64,000 nucleotides of DNA from Conexibacter sp. DBS9H8 (GCF_023330685.1 NZ_CP097128.1:1116001-1180000); one strand, 5' to 3'. Positions 43,552 to 52,890 are shown, numbered from the stretch's first letter. Made by a program: numbers and translations. The notes: generated from the sequence alone by a model not told the origin.

Positions 43552-43710
43552 AAGTTTGCTTGCCGTCACAGCCCCGTGTCGCAACTGCCTGCTGCCGACG
43601 GAGTTCGTAGGCAAATTGACTTCCGCTGCGTAACTCGTGCCGCCGAGCGCAACGAACAGGGCCAAGTACGCCACCGCGTTCGCTCGGGCATGTGCCATCA
43701 GCCTGGACAC
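43552..43710 (-). pseudogene. N-terminal stub of a secreted protein, truncated by ISL3 copy 2
   Basis: About 53 residues remain: a signal segment (NAVAYLALFVALGGTSYAA) followed by EVNLPTNSVGSRQLRHGAVT. This is a common beginning of exported proteins in Solirubrobacterales-like genomes. GTG 43710 has AAGGGAG at a good distance; ATG 43716 is an alternative. The IS cuts the gene after GAVTASKLG. The gene upstream on the same strand ends 15-21 bp before it. Confidence 0.7.
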
Positions 43711-43731
43711 GCACATCTCCCTTCGGTTGGG

Positions 43732-44460
43732 TCAACCATTTGGTGAGCTCCCCGGTCCAAGAGCGCCCGATGAGCCGAATGCTTGCGTGGATGAAGCTTG
43801 AGAACTCGCCGCCGTCTCAGCAGGCGCGGCCTGGGTGGCCGCTGTGGGGGGGACCGGCGGCGTATATGCCACGACTGTCTCGGTCGGTGCCTGCTGCTGT
43901 TGCTGTGGGTGCTGGTCTGCGGGACCAGCACCCAGTCCCGTCGCCTCGGGCGGCAGCTGCGCGACCGTCCGCCATGTCCGCCGCGTCCGCCGTGCCCGCA
44001 ACGTCCGCCGCGTGCGAAGCCTCAACGCGGCGATCTGCTGCTGGGCTGCCCGGCGATCGATCCTGATGCGCTGCTCGAGCTGGGCCGTCTGAAGCTGAGC
44101 GGTTCGGAGGCCAGATCGGGGGCTGTTTGCCACGACGCCAGGATGGTGCACGCGCTGGCCGGCCGAGTGGGTCACGAAGAGCAGCGCCGCAGCGACCGCG
44201 GCGCTTGCGATGATCCCGCCGAGGAGCCCCAACCGCAGCGTGACCGGAACCAGACGAAGCGACCCAAGAAACGCGAACGGCGCCCGTAGGCGCCGTGTCC
44301 GTCGTCTCCGCAATGTCACCCCGGCCTGCTCCAATTCCGGGTCAAAAGGGGCATTCTCGGCCAGGAGCGGCTCTCGAGGCCGAGGTGGCTCCAGCGTCGC
44401 GATCCCGCGACGCCTGAGGGGTATCACCCTCGCTACGTGTTCTCCATCCGCTGGAGTCAA
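43732..44460 (-). CDS. Single-pass membrane protein of unknown function
   Basis: 242 aa from TTG 44460, preceded by GGAGGGGAG. An Arg-rich N-terminal part (RRRRTRRLRAPFAF) leads into one transmembrane helix (LGLLGGIIASAAVAAALLFV, residues about 78-98). A coiled-coil-like Gln/Arg stretch follows, then a Gln/Pro/Ala/Ser-rich tail. The layout suits a membrane-anchored protein with an extracytoplasmic tail. No family is recognised. Confidence 0.6.
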   Translation of the reverse strand: MTPADGEHVARVIPLRRRGIATLEPPRPREPLLAENAPFDPELEQAGVTLRRRRTRRLRAPFAFLGSLRLVPVTLRLGLLGGIIASAAVAAALLFVTHSAGQRVHHPGVVANSPRSGLRTAQLQTAQLEQRIRIDRRAAQQQIAALRLRTRRTLRARRTRRTWRTVAQLPPEATGLGAGPADQHPQQQQQAPTETVVAYTPPVPPTAATQAAPAETAASSQASSTQAFGSSGALGPGSSPNG

Positions 44461-44502
44461 CGTCTCACTCCCCTCCGCTGAGAGCCATGTCGGATACTCT
44501 AG

Positions 44503-44529
44503 CGCAAATTTTGCGTATTTGGCTATACT
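44503..44529 (+). promoter_or_regulatory. Palindrome and -10 box before the HTH gene
   Basis: CGCAAA-T-TTTGCG (44503-44515) is a perfect short palindrome, followed by TATACT (44524-44529), a good -10. The start GTG 44539 is 9 nt after it, so the transcript would be almost leaderless. The HTH protein just downstream is the natural candidate to bind the palindrome. Confidence 0.5.
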
Positions 44530-44538
44530 CGTGACCTC

Positions 44539-44814
44539 GTGGACAAGTCTGAGCTACTCACAGTGTCTCAGGCTGCTGAGGCGTTCGGCGCCACCAGCCA
44601 GACCATTCGCAACTGGATTCGCGCCGGCCAGGTTGACGCCGTCAGAATCGGCAACCGCTTCCTCATCTCCCGCCAGGAGGTCGAACGAATCCGCGGCTCG
44701 GCGCCGGTCTTCGAGGGCGACAGTCCCTGGGACGTCTCCAGCGCCGCCAAGCCGTTACAACGCCGCACCAGTCGACCGAAGACCGACCCTACCGAGGGTT
44801 TGCTGGGAGCCTGA
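44539..44814 (+). CDS. Excisionase/MerR-like helix-turn-helix DNA-binding protein
   Basis: 91 aa. The helix-turn-helix is clear: LTVSQAAEAFGATSQTIRNW, then GQVDAVRIGNRFLISRQEVE, the pattern of small excisionase-like (HTH_17) proteins. The C-terminal 35 residues are polar. Such proteins act as recombination directionality factors, antitoxins or repressors. Its stop overlaps the next ATG (TGATG), so the two form a bicistron. Confidence 0.8.
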   Translation: MDKSELLTVSQAAEAFGATSQTIRNWIRAGQVDAVRIGNRFLISRQEVERIRGSAPVFEGDSPWDVSSAAKPLQRRTSRPKTDPTEGLLGA

Positions 44815-45251
44815 TGGACTCCGAGCAGGCATTCAATGAGGCGCGCGAGGTCTGGCGCGAAGCGCTACGCGGTCACGTTCTGGCCCCGCCCGACGCTGGC
44901 TTCTCCGTCCGGCTGCACCAGTTGGCTGCCGCTGCGCATCAGCGCGCCGCCGCCTGCGAAACCGCCCACGAGGACGGCTTCGAGTGGCCCGCCGCCCGCG
45001 GTGGCGCCAAACCACCGTATGAGCTTCAACCGGGCACCGGCCGGCGCGGCCCTGAAGAGCTTTGGGAGCGCTTTGACGAGGCCGTTGAGGAACTCGACCG
45101 CGTCAGCGAAGGCCGCAGCATGCGCGCCGTGGGGCGCGCCTACGCCGAGCTCGCCGAGGTCACCGACAAGCTTGCGGCAGCGGTGGAGCGTGACGATCGG
45201 GCGAGCGGGCTCCTGGCGCCGGTCGCCTCCAAGCGCCGACGGTCTGCGTAG
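44814..45251 (+). CDS. Hypothetical helical protein coupled to the HTH gene
   Basis: 145 aa, mostly helical (EQAFNEAREVWREALRGH, then FDEAVEELDRVSEGRSM). No catalytic motif or family is recognised. Translational coupling to a small HTH protein suggests a toxin-antitoxin-like or mobile-element-control pair, but no toxin motif is seen. The next 440 bp are empty. Confidence 0.65.
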   Translation: MDSEQAFNEAREVWREALRGHVLAPPDAGFSVRLHQLAAAAHQRAAACETAHEDGFEWPAARGGAKPPYELQPGTGRRGPEELWERFDEAVEELDRVSEGRSMRAVGRAYAELAEVTDKLAAAVERDDRASGLLAPVASKRRRSA

Positions 45252-45690
45252 GTCCTTCACGCGCCGGGGGCGTGGAGGCCGGGGTGTCTGGGCTATCAGC
45301 CCGCCATCTCACGGGCGGACATCCACCTGTCTGTAACGAACCAGATCCTCCTGTGCTCAGCATGCGTTCCGCTTGTGTGCTTCGGTGGCGTGAGATGGCC
45401 GACCAACGGGCACCGCGTGGACCATCGAAAAGAACGCGTGGCGATGCGCGCGACGTTGCGGCAGCGGACGATCCAGAGGTCACCGAAGGCATCGGGCCTG
45501 CGATAGGAATCCGGCGATCCCTGTCGCAGCCAAGCGCGTGATCGTTATGTCGTCATAGCATCGCCCGCCGATGCGCCGGCTGGTGATCCCATTCGTGGCA
45601 AACCTCTCGCCCGGGCAGTCGCGGCTGGCCATTGTTTCGACGCAGACGGGATGTCGTGCTCAAGAGCGGACGGGGCGGCACGAAAGTAAA
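45252..45690. other. No recognisable gene
   Basis: One open frame (45272-45541, +) has no domain and weak coding character. I see no RNA gene. The stretch ends at the left end of the decayed ISL3 copy. Confidence 0.4.
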
Positions 45691-47054
45691 GGCGCTCCTG
45701 ACGTTTCCGTGGGTCGAGTGAGCGGGTGAGAAAGGCACACGCCGTGTGGTTCCTAGGGTTCCGGCTGTTCGAAGGTCGGAATCTCTGGAGGCGATACGAC
45801 GTGCGCGGTATCAGGGTATGGGCGCGGCTGCTTGGGCTGCAACGCGCGGTGGTCGAGGCGGTGACTGCGGGCAGCGAGGGAGAGGTGATCGTCGCGGTCA
45901 GGCCTGGCGGGAGCGGGATCGCTGCGGGGTATGCGGGCGGAGGTGCGGTTGGTATGACCTTGGCGAGGGCCGTCGTCGCTGGCGAGCACTCGATCTGGCG
46001 AGCGCGTTCTGTTTCCTGGAGGCCGACGCGCCGAGGGTCAGCTGCCGTCGGCACGGCGTCGCGGTCGCGGCGGTGCCGTGGGCAAGGCACGGGAGCCAGT
46101 TCACCCGCTCCTTTGAGGATCAGATCGCCTGGCTGGCGGTGAATACGTCAAAGACCGCGGTCGCGGAGTTTATGCGCGTCGCATGGCGCAGCGTCGGGCA
46201 TTTCCTCGAGCGCGTCGCTGACGAGCAGCGTGCGAAGGTGGATCTGCTCGACGGTCTGCGACGGATCGGGATCGACGAGATCAGCCATCGCAAGGGGGCA
46301 GCGGTACCTCACCGTCGTGGTCGACCATCACACCGGTCGCCTCGTGTGGGCCGCCCCGGGCCGCGACAGCAAGACCGTGCTCGCGTTCTTTGACGCGCTC
46401 GGCCAAGAGCGCTGCAAACAGCTCGAATTGATCTCGGCGGACATGGCCGCCTGGATCGCCGCTCCGATCACCGAGCGCGCCCCGCAGGCCGAACGGCGCG
46501 TGGACCCGTTCCACGTGGTCATGCTCGCGACCGGCGCGCTGGACCAAGTGCGCCGTGAGGTCTGGAACGACGCCCGCCGGCAGGGCAACATGCAGCTCGC
46601 GCGGGACCTCAAGGGCGCCAGGTTCGCTGTCTGGAAGAACCCGGAGAACCTCACCGATCGCCAGCGATCTAAGATGTCGATGATCCAGAAGACCAACGCC
46701 CGGCTCTACCGGGCATACCTGCTCAAGGAGCAACTCCGACAGAATCTACCGCGTTGGCTCCGCCCAGGCCGAGAAGCTCCTGGACGGCTGGCTGGCGTGG
46801 GCCCGACGATCCAGGCTGCCGTCGTTCGTGAAGCTCGCCCGCACGATCACCGAGCAGCGCGCAGGGATCCTCGCCGCGATCAGCACGGCCTCAGCAACGC
46901 CCGGATCGAGCAGATCAACACCCAGATCCGACTGATCGCCCGCCGCGCCTTCGGGTTTCGCTCACCCGCCCCGCTGATCGCGCTCGCGATGCTCAAGCTC
47001 GCGGGCCCGTGCCCCCCGGTGCCGCAGTGAAATAACCCACGGAACAGACAAGCC
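45691..47054 (+). mobile_element. Degenerate ISL3-family element with frameshifted transposase
   Basis: End sequences GGCGCTCCTGACGTTTCCG... on the left and, on the right (reverse complement), GGCTTGTCTGTTCCG... resemble the ends of the two intact copies. The transposase starts at GTG 45801 (RGIRVWARLLGLQ) and needs at least three or four frame changes to read through. After about 45903 it continues in another frame (RERDRCGVCGRRCGW), after about 46290 in a third (GQRYLTVVVDHHTGRLVWAA), and between about 46740 and 46890 the frame shifts and returns (GLSNARIEQINTQIR). It is a related but different element, now dead. No target duplication is visible. Confidence 0.85.
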
Positions 47055-47830
47055 GGGGTCCTAAAAGGTGGTGGTGGACGTGAGCGATGGCCGTCTTCTG
47101 ACAGTGCTGATCGACGAAGGCGTCGAGCTCAGCGAGCTGGCCATCTATGAGGACGTGTCCCTCCGCCAAGTCCAGCCTGGATCAACGGGCTCAAGACCCC
47201 GACCCGCTTGAGCGCGAAAGCATCGCCGCCTGGCTACACCGTGAGGCAGAAGACGTCTGGCCCGGGCCGATCGTCGTCCCGCCACGGGCGCGCCGCCTCA
47301 TCCACGGCCCGATCATCACAAACCCACCGGCTGGAACGATGTCGTGGGGGTGCAGGCCGAGCCCGACCCGGTCGAGCTGCTCGCAGCCGCCGAGATCAAG
47401 TCAGCCTGCTGGACTACACGCTCACCGATTGGCTGAACACTCCCGGGTTCCTCGACACCCTCGCTGAGAAAGCGAGCGCCGGGCCTGCGCCCTGGCGCGG
47501 TGACCACCCGTTGGCCGCTTGCAAGCCCGCACTACGCGCTCTGGCGCCGCTGGCAGGACCTCGATCTCGAAATCTCCTCCCACGACGAAATCATCGAGGA
47601 GCTCACCCAGCAGGCCGCAGATGCGTGAAGCATTCGGGATCGGCCCCGACACCGCCGCAGAGATGCTGATCCTCGCCGATCGTAGCCTGAAGCGTTGGCG
47701 AAGCCACCATTCAACTCCGGTTAGCCGCGATCTCACGCGTCTCCCAGACCCTCGCCGTCACCACCCGGCCGGTCCGTCGAACGACTCCAGGTCGGCGAAT
47801 GCTACGGTCGGGGTCGAGCGGTACTGATGC
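47055..47830 (+). pseudogene. Decayed region with IS110-like transposase remnant
   Basis: Around 47540-47690 the sequence reads, across two frames, WQDLDLEISSHDEIIEELT and then AFGIGPDTAAEMLILADRS. This matches the part of IS110-family transposases just before the Ser-rich domain (GVGPDTAA pattern). The frame breaks and stops quickly, so it is a remnant. The bases 47060-47500 have fragments of open frame (for example LLTVLIDEGVELSELAIYED) that I cannot identify. 47831-48084 holds only the upstream region of the osmC-like gene. Confidence 0.5.
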
Positions 47831-48084
47831 TGTTCAAGTCTCAGTCGCTTTCCGCGAGGGCACGGCACGTCGCTCGTCGATCACCGTCCGGATCGATGAG
47901 CTTGACCGCACCCGCAGTGATTTGTCTGCAGCCGGCTCGGCCAGGACCTTGCCGTGAACACGATCAGAACGTCCCTTACAGTCGATGCAATTACTGTGAC
48001 GGCCTGAACGACTGGATCGCCGTCGGCCTCAGCATTACCGTCGGCCAGCTTTCAGCCTCACCACCTGAAGCAAGGAGAATGCGC

Positions 48085-48624
48085 ATGCACAACGTGAACC
48101 TCGAGGCGCTCAACCAGACGGTCGAGAAGGCACGCGAGAACCCTGCCGCAGTTCGGCAGCAGGCCACGTTCACCGGCGAATGGAACGTTCAGGAGGGCGC
48201 TGCGCAATTTCGGGGCGCGATCCCGCACCCGGGCGGCGAGATGATCTTCGAGGCGGACTTCCCACCGCCGATGGGTGGCAGCGGCTCAGCGCCGAACCCG
48301 CTCGCCTACTGCTTCTGGGGCGGGCTGGCCTGCTACGCCATGACGTTCGCGCAAGAAGCCGCTCGCCAAGGCGTACAGATCAGAGCGCTACGGGCACACG
48401 CCCAAGCCGAAGTGGACCAGACCCGCGCGCTCGGGCTCAGCGACCGCCCGCCGGTCGAGCAGGTCGACTGGCGGCTGGAGATCGACGCCGACGCGGACGC
48501 GGACAAGCTCCAGGAGCTCAAGCGTCTAGCCGACGAGCACTGCCCCGGCGCTTTCTGCCTACGCAACCCGATCGCTCTGAACACAACCCTGCAGGGCGCA
48601 ACCAATGAGCCAATAAAGCCCTGA
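48085..48624 (+). CDS. OsmC family protein
   Basis: About 179 aa from ATG 48085, preceded by AAGGAG at a 7-base spacing; ATG 48079 is too close. OsmC-type features: PPMGGSGSAPNPLAYCFWGG near residue 78 with the first redox Cys region (GLACYAMTFA), and the second Cys in DEHCPGAFCLRNPI near residue 155. OsmC/Ohr proteins reduce peroxides through this Cys pair, and other members bind thiols. No OhrR-type regulator is adjacent. It stands alone in the accessory region. Confidence 0.85.
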   Translation: MHNVNLEALNQTVEKARENPAAVRQQATFTGEWNVQEGAAQFRGAIPHPGGEMIFEADFPPPMGGSGSAPNPLAYCFWGGLACYAMTFAQEAARQGVQIRALRAHAQAEVDQTRALGLSDRPPVEQVDWRLEIDADADADKLQELKRLADEHCPGAFCLRNPIALNTTLQGATNEPIKP

Positions 48625-48876
48625 GAACACGAGACCGGCCGGGACGAGTCCAGATGCTCCGCTGAAGCGAGCTTCTTCTCGCTCCGGGGACACTCGAGAA
48701 CAGCGCGCCGCCGACCGGCCGCGGGGCTGGCAGCAGCGCGTTCTCCTCGCGCTGGTCGGACGCACAGTCTCACTGTTGCTGCGCGCGAGGCTCGGCACTG
48801 TGGGTGCGCCCAGCGCAGAACCCCAGGTCAACTACGATCACAAGCAGTCGCACACCGCGGCTGAGGAAGGAGACCA

Positions 48877-49146
48877 ATGGGATTCCGAGAGAGGTTGAGC
48901 GATCTGACGTCGCGGGCGGAAAAGACGGCCGCAGAGCACAAGGAGGAGATCCGCCGGACGATCACAAAGGCAGAGGCCGCCGCCGACCAGCAGACCGGCG
49001 GGAAGTATCACGACAAGATCGAGCAGGTCGGTGCGAGGGCCGGAGCCTATGTCGAGGGGCTCCAGCCGGAGCAGCCGCGATCAGCTCAACCCGCCAGGCC
49101 AGAGTCTTCTGAGCCACATCCTTCTGAGCCACATCCCGAGCAGTAG
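48877..49146 (+). CDS. Rv0909-family antitoxin-like protein
   Basis: 89 aa from ATG 48877, preceded by GAAGGAGACC. The N-terminal 55 residues fit the small actinobacterial antitoxin family of Rv0909 (GFRERLSDLTSRAEKTA, then DQQTGGKYHDKIEQV). A Pro/Ser/Glu-rich tail follows. A SRPBCC-type toxin partner as in Mycobacterium is not seen; the next gene is an unrelated 396-aa protein. The 250 bp upstream hold nothing recognisable. Confidence 0.7.
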   Translation: MGFRERLSDLTSRAEKTAAEHKEEIRRTITKAEAAADQQTGGKYHDKIEQVGARAGAYVEGLQPEQPRSAQPARPESSEPHPSEPHPEQ

Positions 49147-49167
49147 CTTGAGTTGAGGCGTGTTGCG

Positions 49168-50358
49168 ATGAGCCAGAACCCGAGTGCGCCCAGTCTCATG
49201 ATGCGCGTGAGAGCCAGCCTGGTTGGTGAGGTCTCGGCTGCCACCGTTGAGTCTTATCAACACGCTGGCGGCGCGGCCTTCGATCTCTACGTTGGGGTGG
49301 AGCAGCGTCGCGGCGAGTTGATCGAGGCGCGCACCGACCTGTGGGATCTCGATTACCCCACGCGGGCGTGCTTTCTCTGCTGCTGGAACGCATTCGCGCT
49401 TCAGACGTTGGGCGACGCGTTCCTGAAGGCCGACTACACGGCAGATCCGAAGACCGTCGGGTTTCTGCCGAGGGTGACTGAACGTCAAGCGCTCGCGTTC
49501 TACTCTGAGGTCGAGCCGTGGGTGAGCCGCGCGCATCAGGCGCAGAGCAACCCGGGGTACAGATTCGACGTGATGGTGCCGGCGCTGCTGCCGCCCTGGG
49601 TTGATGTCGATCCGTGTCCTCACGCGCATCTCGACGCGATGCTCGCTGCGTGCGCGGCGATGCGCGAGCACGCCGAGCTGGCTGTCGCTGACGCGGAGCG
49701 TGCGGCGGTGGGCCGGCACTCAGAAGATCTCGACCGGTTGCGTCAGGCACTAGCGATGGTGACGAGCGCCGCTGATCACGCCGCCTCGCTTGATCATCAC
49801 ACCGCGCCGCGCGAGCTTCACGAACGCATCGAGCAGGCGATCAAGGACGCGATCGAGGGCGCCTACCGGCTCGGACAGCTCGCTGCAATGCCGCAGTTGA
49901 TCAGCAACCCTGCGTCGGTGCCCGGCGGCCGCCCGTTGATCCCGGGTCCTGGAGAACCTGGCTTTGACCCTTGGTGCTTGACCGACCCGCAGAGCCGCTC
50001 TCATTGGCAGAACGATCGCGATGCGCAGCGGGCGATGACACTGCTGTGGCAGCGCGACCCCGACGCTCACCGCACGATCTCCGTCCAATCAGACCTGGAA
50101 GCGGCGTTGGCCGCCGGCAACATCCGGTACGCCACCGACCGCGCCGGGAATTGGCTGGGGAACTACTACTGCTGTCCGTGGTCGCCCATCTACACCGCGG
50201 TGAGGGCGACGACCATTGCCGGCACCCCCCTGCGTCAAGGCCAGCAGTTCGCCTTCGACGTATCAGCGGAGGACATGTCACGCGGAGGACCGTTCAAACG
50301 CGAGCTGCTGCTCGGCGACTTCTCACCAACCGATCAGATCGACTACTGCGACGAGTAG
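49168..50358 (+). CDS. Conserved-looking hypothetical protein
   Basis: 396 aa from ATG 49168; TTG 49153 is possible. The N-terminal half is helical with several Cys/Trp (RACFLCCWNAFALQTLGDAF). A central helical bundle follows (LDAMLAACAAMREHAELAVA). The C-terminal 130 residues look like a compact beta-rich domain (WLGNYYCCPWSPIYTAVRAT, then GQQFAFDVSAEDMSRGG). I recognise no family. It begins 21 bp after the antitoxin-like gene on the same strand, so they may be co-transcribed. Confidence 0.7.
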   Translation: MSQNPSAPSLMMRVRASLVGEVSAATVESYQHAGGAAFDLYVGVEQRRGELIEARTDLWDLDYPTRACFLCCWNAFALQTLGDAFLKADYTADPKTVGFLPRVTERQALAFYSEVEPWVSRAHQAQSNPGYRFDVMVPALLPPWVDVDPCPHAHLDAMLAACAAMREHAELAVADAERAAVGRHSEDLDRLRQALAMVTSAADHAASLDHHTAPRELHERIEQAIKDAIEGAYRLGQLAAMPQLISNPASVPGGRPLIPGPGEPGFDPWCLTDPQSRSHWQNDRDAQRAMTLLWQRDPDAHRTISVQSDLEAALAAGNIRYATDRAGNWLGNYYCCPWSPIYTAVRATTIAGTPLRQGQQFAFDVSAEDMSRGGPFKRELLLGDFSPTDQIDYCDE

Positions 50359-50491
50359 CTTTCGCTCCTATCACTGTCGAGCACGCGCTCGCGGGAGGGG
50401 CGGGCACAGTGTGGCGGTCGCCAGCACGAGCACGACCAGCTGGGAGACCACAGGATCTTCACGGGTACGTCGGCCCTGCTGCGGGGCAGCG

Positions 50492-51091
50492 TCAGCCGGT
50501 GTCTTTCGGAGATGCTGACTTGCGCGCAGCGTCGACCTCAAGGGAGGTCTTGTTCGTCCGCTCGGCCAGCAGCTGGAAGCCGCTCTGCAGCAGGTCGTTG
50601 GCCCCCGTGAGCGCGAGCACGCTGCTGGCCGTCCTGCCCGCCGCCGGCGAGGCCGTCCAGAGGCCAACCAGGGTCAGCGCGCTCCACGTGCCCACGCAGC
50701 GCGTGCAGGTGAGGAGTTCTCCGATCGCGTAACGGATGCCGCTGCCTTCCGGGACAGTGGGCTTGTGGTCGGCGCTCTCGCGGACGAATGGCTCCCGCAG
50801 CCAGGTCGACACCTTCTCCTTGGCCACCACGTCGGCCAGCGCGAACGTCGCGACTGCCAGCACCGGGAGATCCGCCCGTTGGATCCGGTCGCGGCCAGCG
50901 CGCTCTTGGCGCCGGGCGAGCCCGATCACCCCGAGCAGCCCCGCCACGAACACCGTCTCTAGAGCGGCATAGTCACCCGGCCCGGCCGCCGACGGGGGCG
51001 TCGACGTCGCTCCTGGCCAGCGCGAGCGGCGCTCGCTCGTGGCTGGCTCGCCCGCTTGCGACAGCTCCTCGCCCTGCGGTTTTGTACCCAT
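50492..51091 (-). CDS. DUF1360 family membrane protein
   Basis: 199 aa. After a polar N-terminus, hydrophobic segments (YAALETVFVAGLLGVIGLAR, then LAVATFALADVVAKEKVSTW) lead to IGELLTCTRCVGTWSALTLV, the CxxC-containing motif of DUF1360 proteins (family GELLTCPFCLGVWVA). A last helix region ends in GANDLLQ. The family is found in actinobacteria and sporulating firmicutes and is uncharacterised. Confidence 0.82.
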   Translation of the reverse strand: MGTKPQGEELSQAGEPATSERRSRWPGATSTPPSAAGPGDYAALETVFVAGLLGVIGLARRQERAGRDRIQRADLPVLAVATFALADVVAKEKVSTWLREPFVRESADHKPTVPEGSGIRYAIGELLTCTRCVGTWSALTLVGLWTASPAAGRTASSVLALTGANDLLQSGFQLLAERTNKTSLEVDAARKSASPKDTG

Positions 51092-51228
51092 CGTCGCCTC
51101 CTCGCGATCTGTTCCCAGGGCATGGCCGTGTTCGTGACCACCTGCATCTTAGGAGGCTCTGCCTGTCGGCCCCGGGGTCAGTCGGCCTCCCTCAGAGGGT
51201 CATGGCAGTCGTCCTATGATTGCCGGCC

Positions 51229-51732
51229 ATGACAGAGACGAGCCGCCTGCGCGGAGTTACGTACAGCCAGAGCCTCGGTTTGCTGCGCATGTGGCCAGGT
51301 GTGCGCTGGACGTGGGCCACCGGCGGAACAATGGTCGCAGCGGTGTTGATTGGCGTGCCCACGCGGATCGTTCCGACGCCGCTGTTCGGGCGTATGACGC
51401 CGGTCACCTGGTGGGACTATCCGGTGTGGGCGGTCTCTTCGGTGCTTTCGGGAATGTTGGCCGCCAGCTACGTGCGGTGTCCCGCTGGCGCGGTGCCCGT
51501 GCCCGGGCCGCTCAAGGGCAAACGCAACGTGGCAGCGATGCTGTTGTCGGGCTTCGCCGTGGGGTGCCCGATCTGTAACAAGGTCGTGGTGGGGCTGATC
51601 GGCGTCAGCGGCGCGCTGAATTACTGGGCGCCCCTGCAGCCGCTGCTCGGGGTCCTCAGCGTCATGCTGCTGGCGTTCGGGCTGGCGGTACGGTTGCGCG
51701 GCGAGGTCTCCTGCTCCGCGACTGGTGCATGA
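51229..51732 (+). CDS. Small membrane protein with a CxxC motif
   Basis: 167 aa from ATG 51229. About four hydrophobic segments are seen, and a CPIC motif (GFAVGCPICNKVVVGLIGVS) sits at a membrane edge near residue 115. TATGAT at 51215-51220 is a good -10 box only 9 nt before the ATG, so the mRNA is probably leaderless. The CxxC in a small membrane protein suggests metal or thiol handling; this is inference. The bases 51092-51228 hold only the divergent promoters. Confidence 0.7.
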   Translation: MTETSRLRGVTYSQSLGLLRMWPGVRWTWATGGTMVAAVLIGVPTRIVPTPLFGRMTPVTWWDYPVWAVSSVLSGMLAASYVRCPAGAVPVPGPLKGKRNVAAMLLSGFAVGCPICNKVVVGLIGVSGALNYWAPLQPLLGVLSVMLLAFGLAVRLRGEVSCSATGA

Positions 51733-52065
51733 GACGGATAGAAGCCGGCCGGCGGCGCGAATCAATTGTCGGGCCCGTTGATGCCCGATGAAGACCCGAA
51801 GACACGCTCCGATCAGGCCGCGGTGGTCACTCTGTAGGTTCCTCGTGTGGCACGAGCACCAGCGGGCGTCTTGAAACGGCGTTGAAGGATCGATCTGCCT
51901 GCTCCCCCACGGGTTGCGCTGTGGCAGAGGTTGGGCATGGTTCGCGTGAGCTGCCTCGTCGTTTCAGGGGCAGAGTCGTCTACAGGTCCGGACCGGTGGT
52001 GGTTGGGACTACGTGCGCTGGGGTGGTTAGCTCGCCGGAGACGGGATTTTCGGAGAGACGAGGGT
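51733..52065. other. No recognisable gene
   Basis: 333 bp between the CPIC membrane protein and the cytochrome b gene. Frames are open but lack start signals and domains; no RNA gene or repeat is visible. Confidence 0.4.
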
Positions 52066-52890
52066 ATGACCGAGACGCCTGGGTCGGTCGCTCCAACGGC
52101 TAGGGGTGATCCCGGGCACGTGAGGCGCTTCACTGCGACCGAGCGCGTGCTGCACTGGATCCACGCTGCCGCGTTCGGGGTGATGCTGGCGAGCGGCGTG
52201 ACGCTGTACCTGCCCGCCCTGGCTGGCGTGGTCGGCTCACGGGAGGCGGTCACATCGGTGCACCTGTTTGCCGTTGGCGGCTGGATCGGGGCGCTGCTGG
52301 GGGTGTGTGCGCTCGGGAATCGGCATGCGCTGCGGAAGACGCTGTCGGAGCTCGAGTGGTTCGACGCCGACGACGGGCGCTGGCTGCGCCGCAGGAGCGC
52401 ATCGCAGGGGCGATTCAACGCGGGTCAGAAGCTTCACGCCATCGTGCAGACCGCGTTCGCAGTCCTGTTCTTCGTCTCCGGGACGCTGTTGTTGCTCGGC
52501 GAGCACGACACGGCGCTGCGTCTGCCGGGCACGATTGTCCTGCACGACGGGCTGACCGTGGCGGCGACCGTGCTCGTCGCCGGGCACATTTACATGGCGC
52601 TCGCGCGGCGGACGACCCGGCCGGCGCTGCGCGGGATGATTTTCGGGACGATCGACGCCGCGTGGGCGCGGACGCACCACTCGAAGTGGACGCCATCTAG
52701 GGACGAGGAGCTCGCGCGTCGTGGGCCGCTTGATCGGAGGATGTCCGCGCTGCTGCTCGTGCTGGCCATCGGGGTGCTCGTGGCAACTGTGATTCTTGTC
52801 CCTGCGACGGGCGACGGGCGACGGGCGGCGGGCCGCGGTAGCAGCGGGGAGGGCGAGGCCGCCGCCTTGACTGGGCCGCGGGGGTCTTAG
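52066..52890 (+). CDS. Cytochrome b subunit, formate-dehydrogenase-gamma/b561-like
   Basis: 274 aa from ATG 52066. The N-terminus RRFTATERVLHWIHAAAFGV is the hallmark of formate dehydrogenase gamma-type cytochrome b subunits. Four helices are seen. Candidate haem-ligand His lie in LHWIHA, SVHLFAVGG, KLHAIVQTA and LVAGHIYMA. Such subunits pass electrons between a periplasmic or cytoplasmic dehydrogenase and quinone. No catalytic dehydrogenase or Fe-S subunit is next to it; the downstream genes are for copper handling. Its partner is therefore unknown. Confidence 0.82.
   Translation: MTETPGSVAPTARGDPGHVRRFTATERVLHWIHAAAFGVMLASGVTLYLPALAGVVGSREAVTSVHLFAVGGWIGALLGVCALGNRHALRKTLSELEWFDADDGRWLRRRSASQGRFNAGQKLHAIVQTAFAVLFFVSGTLLLLGEHDTALRLPGTIVLHDGLTVAATVLVAGHIYMALARRTTRPALRGMIFGTIDAAWARTHHSKWTPSRDEELARRGPLDRRMSALLLVLAIGVLVATVILVPATGDGRRAAGRGSSGEGEAAALTGPRGS

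Noticed and set aside
42251-43633. 460-aa reverse frame over ISL3 copy 2
   Set aside because: It is the antisense of the transposase; the identical antisense frame appears over copy 1.
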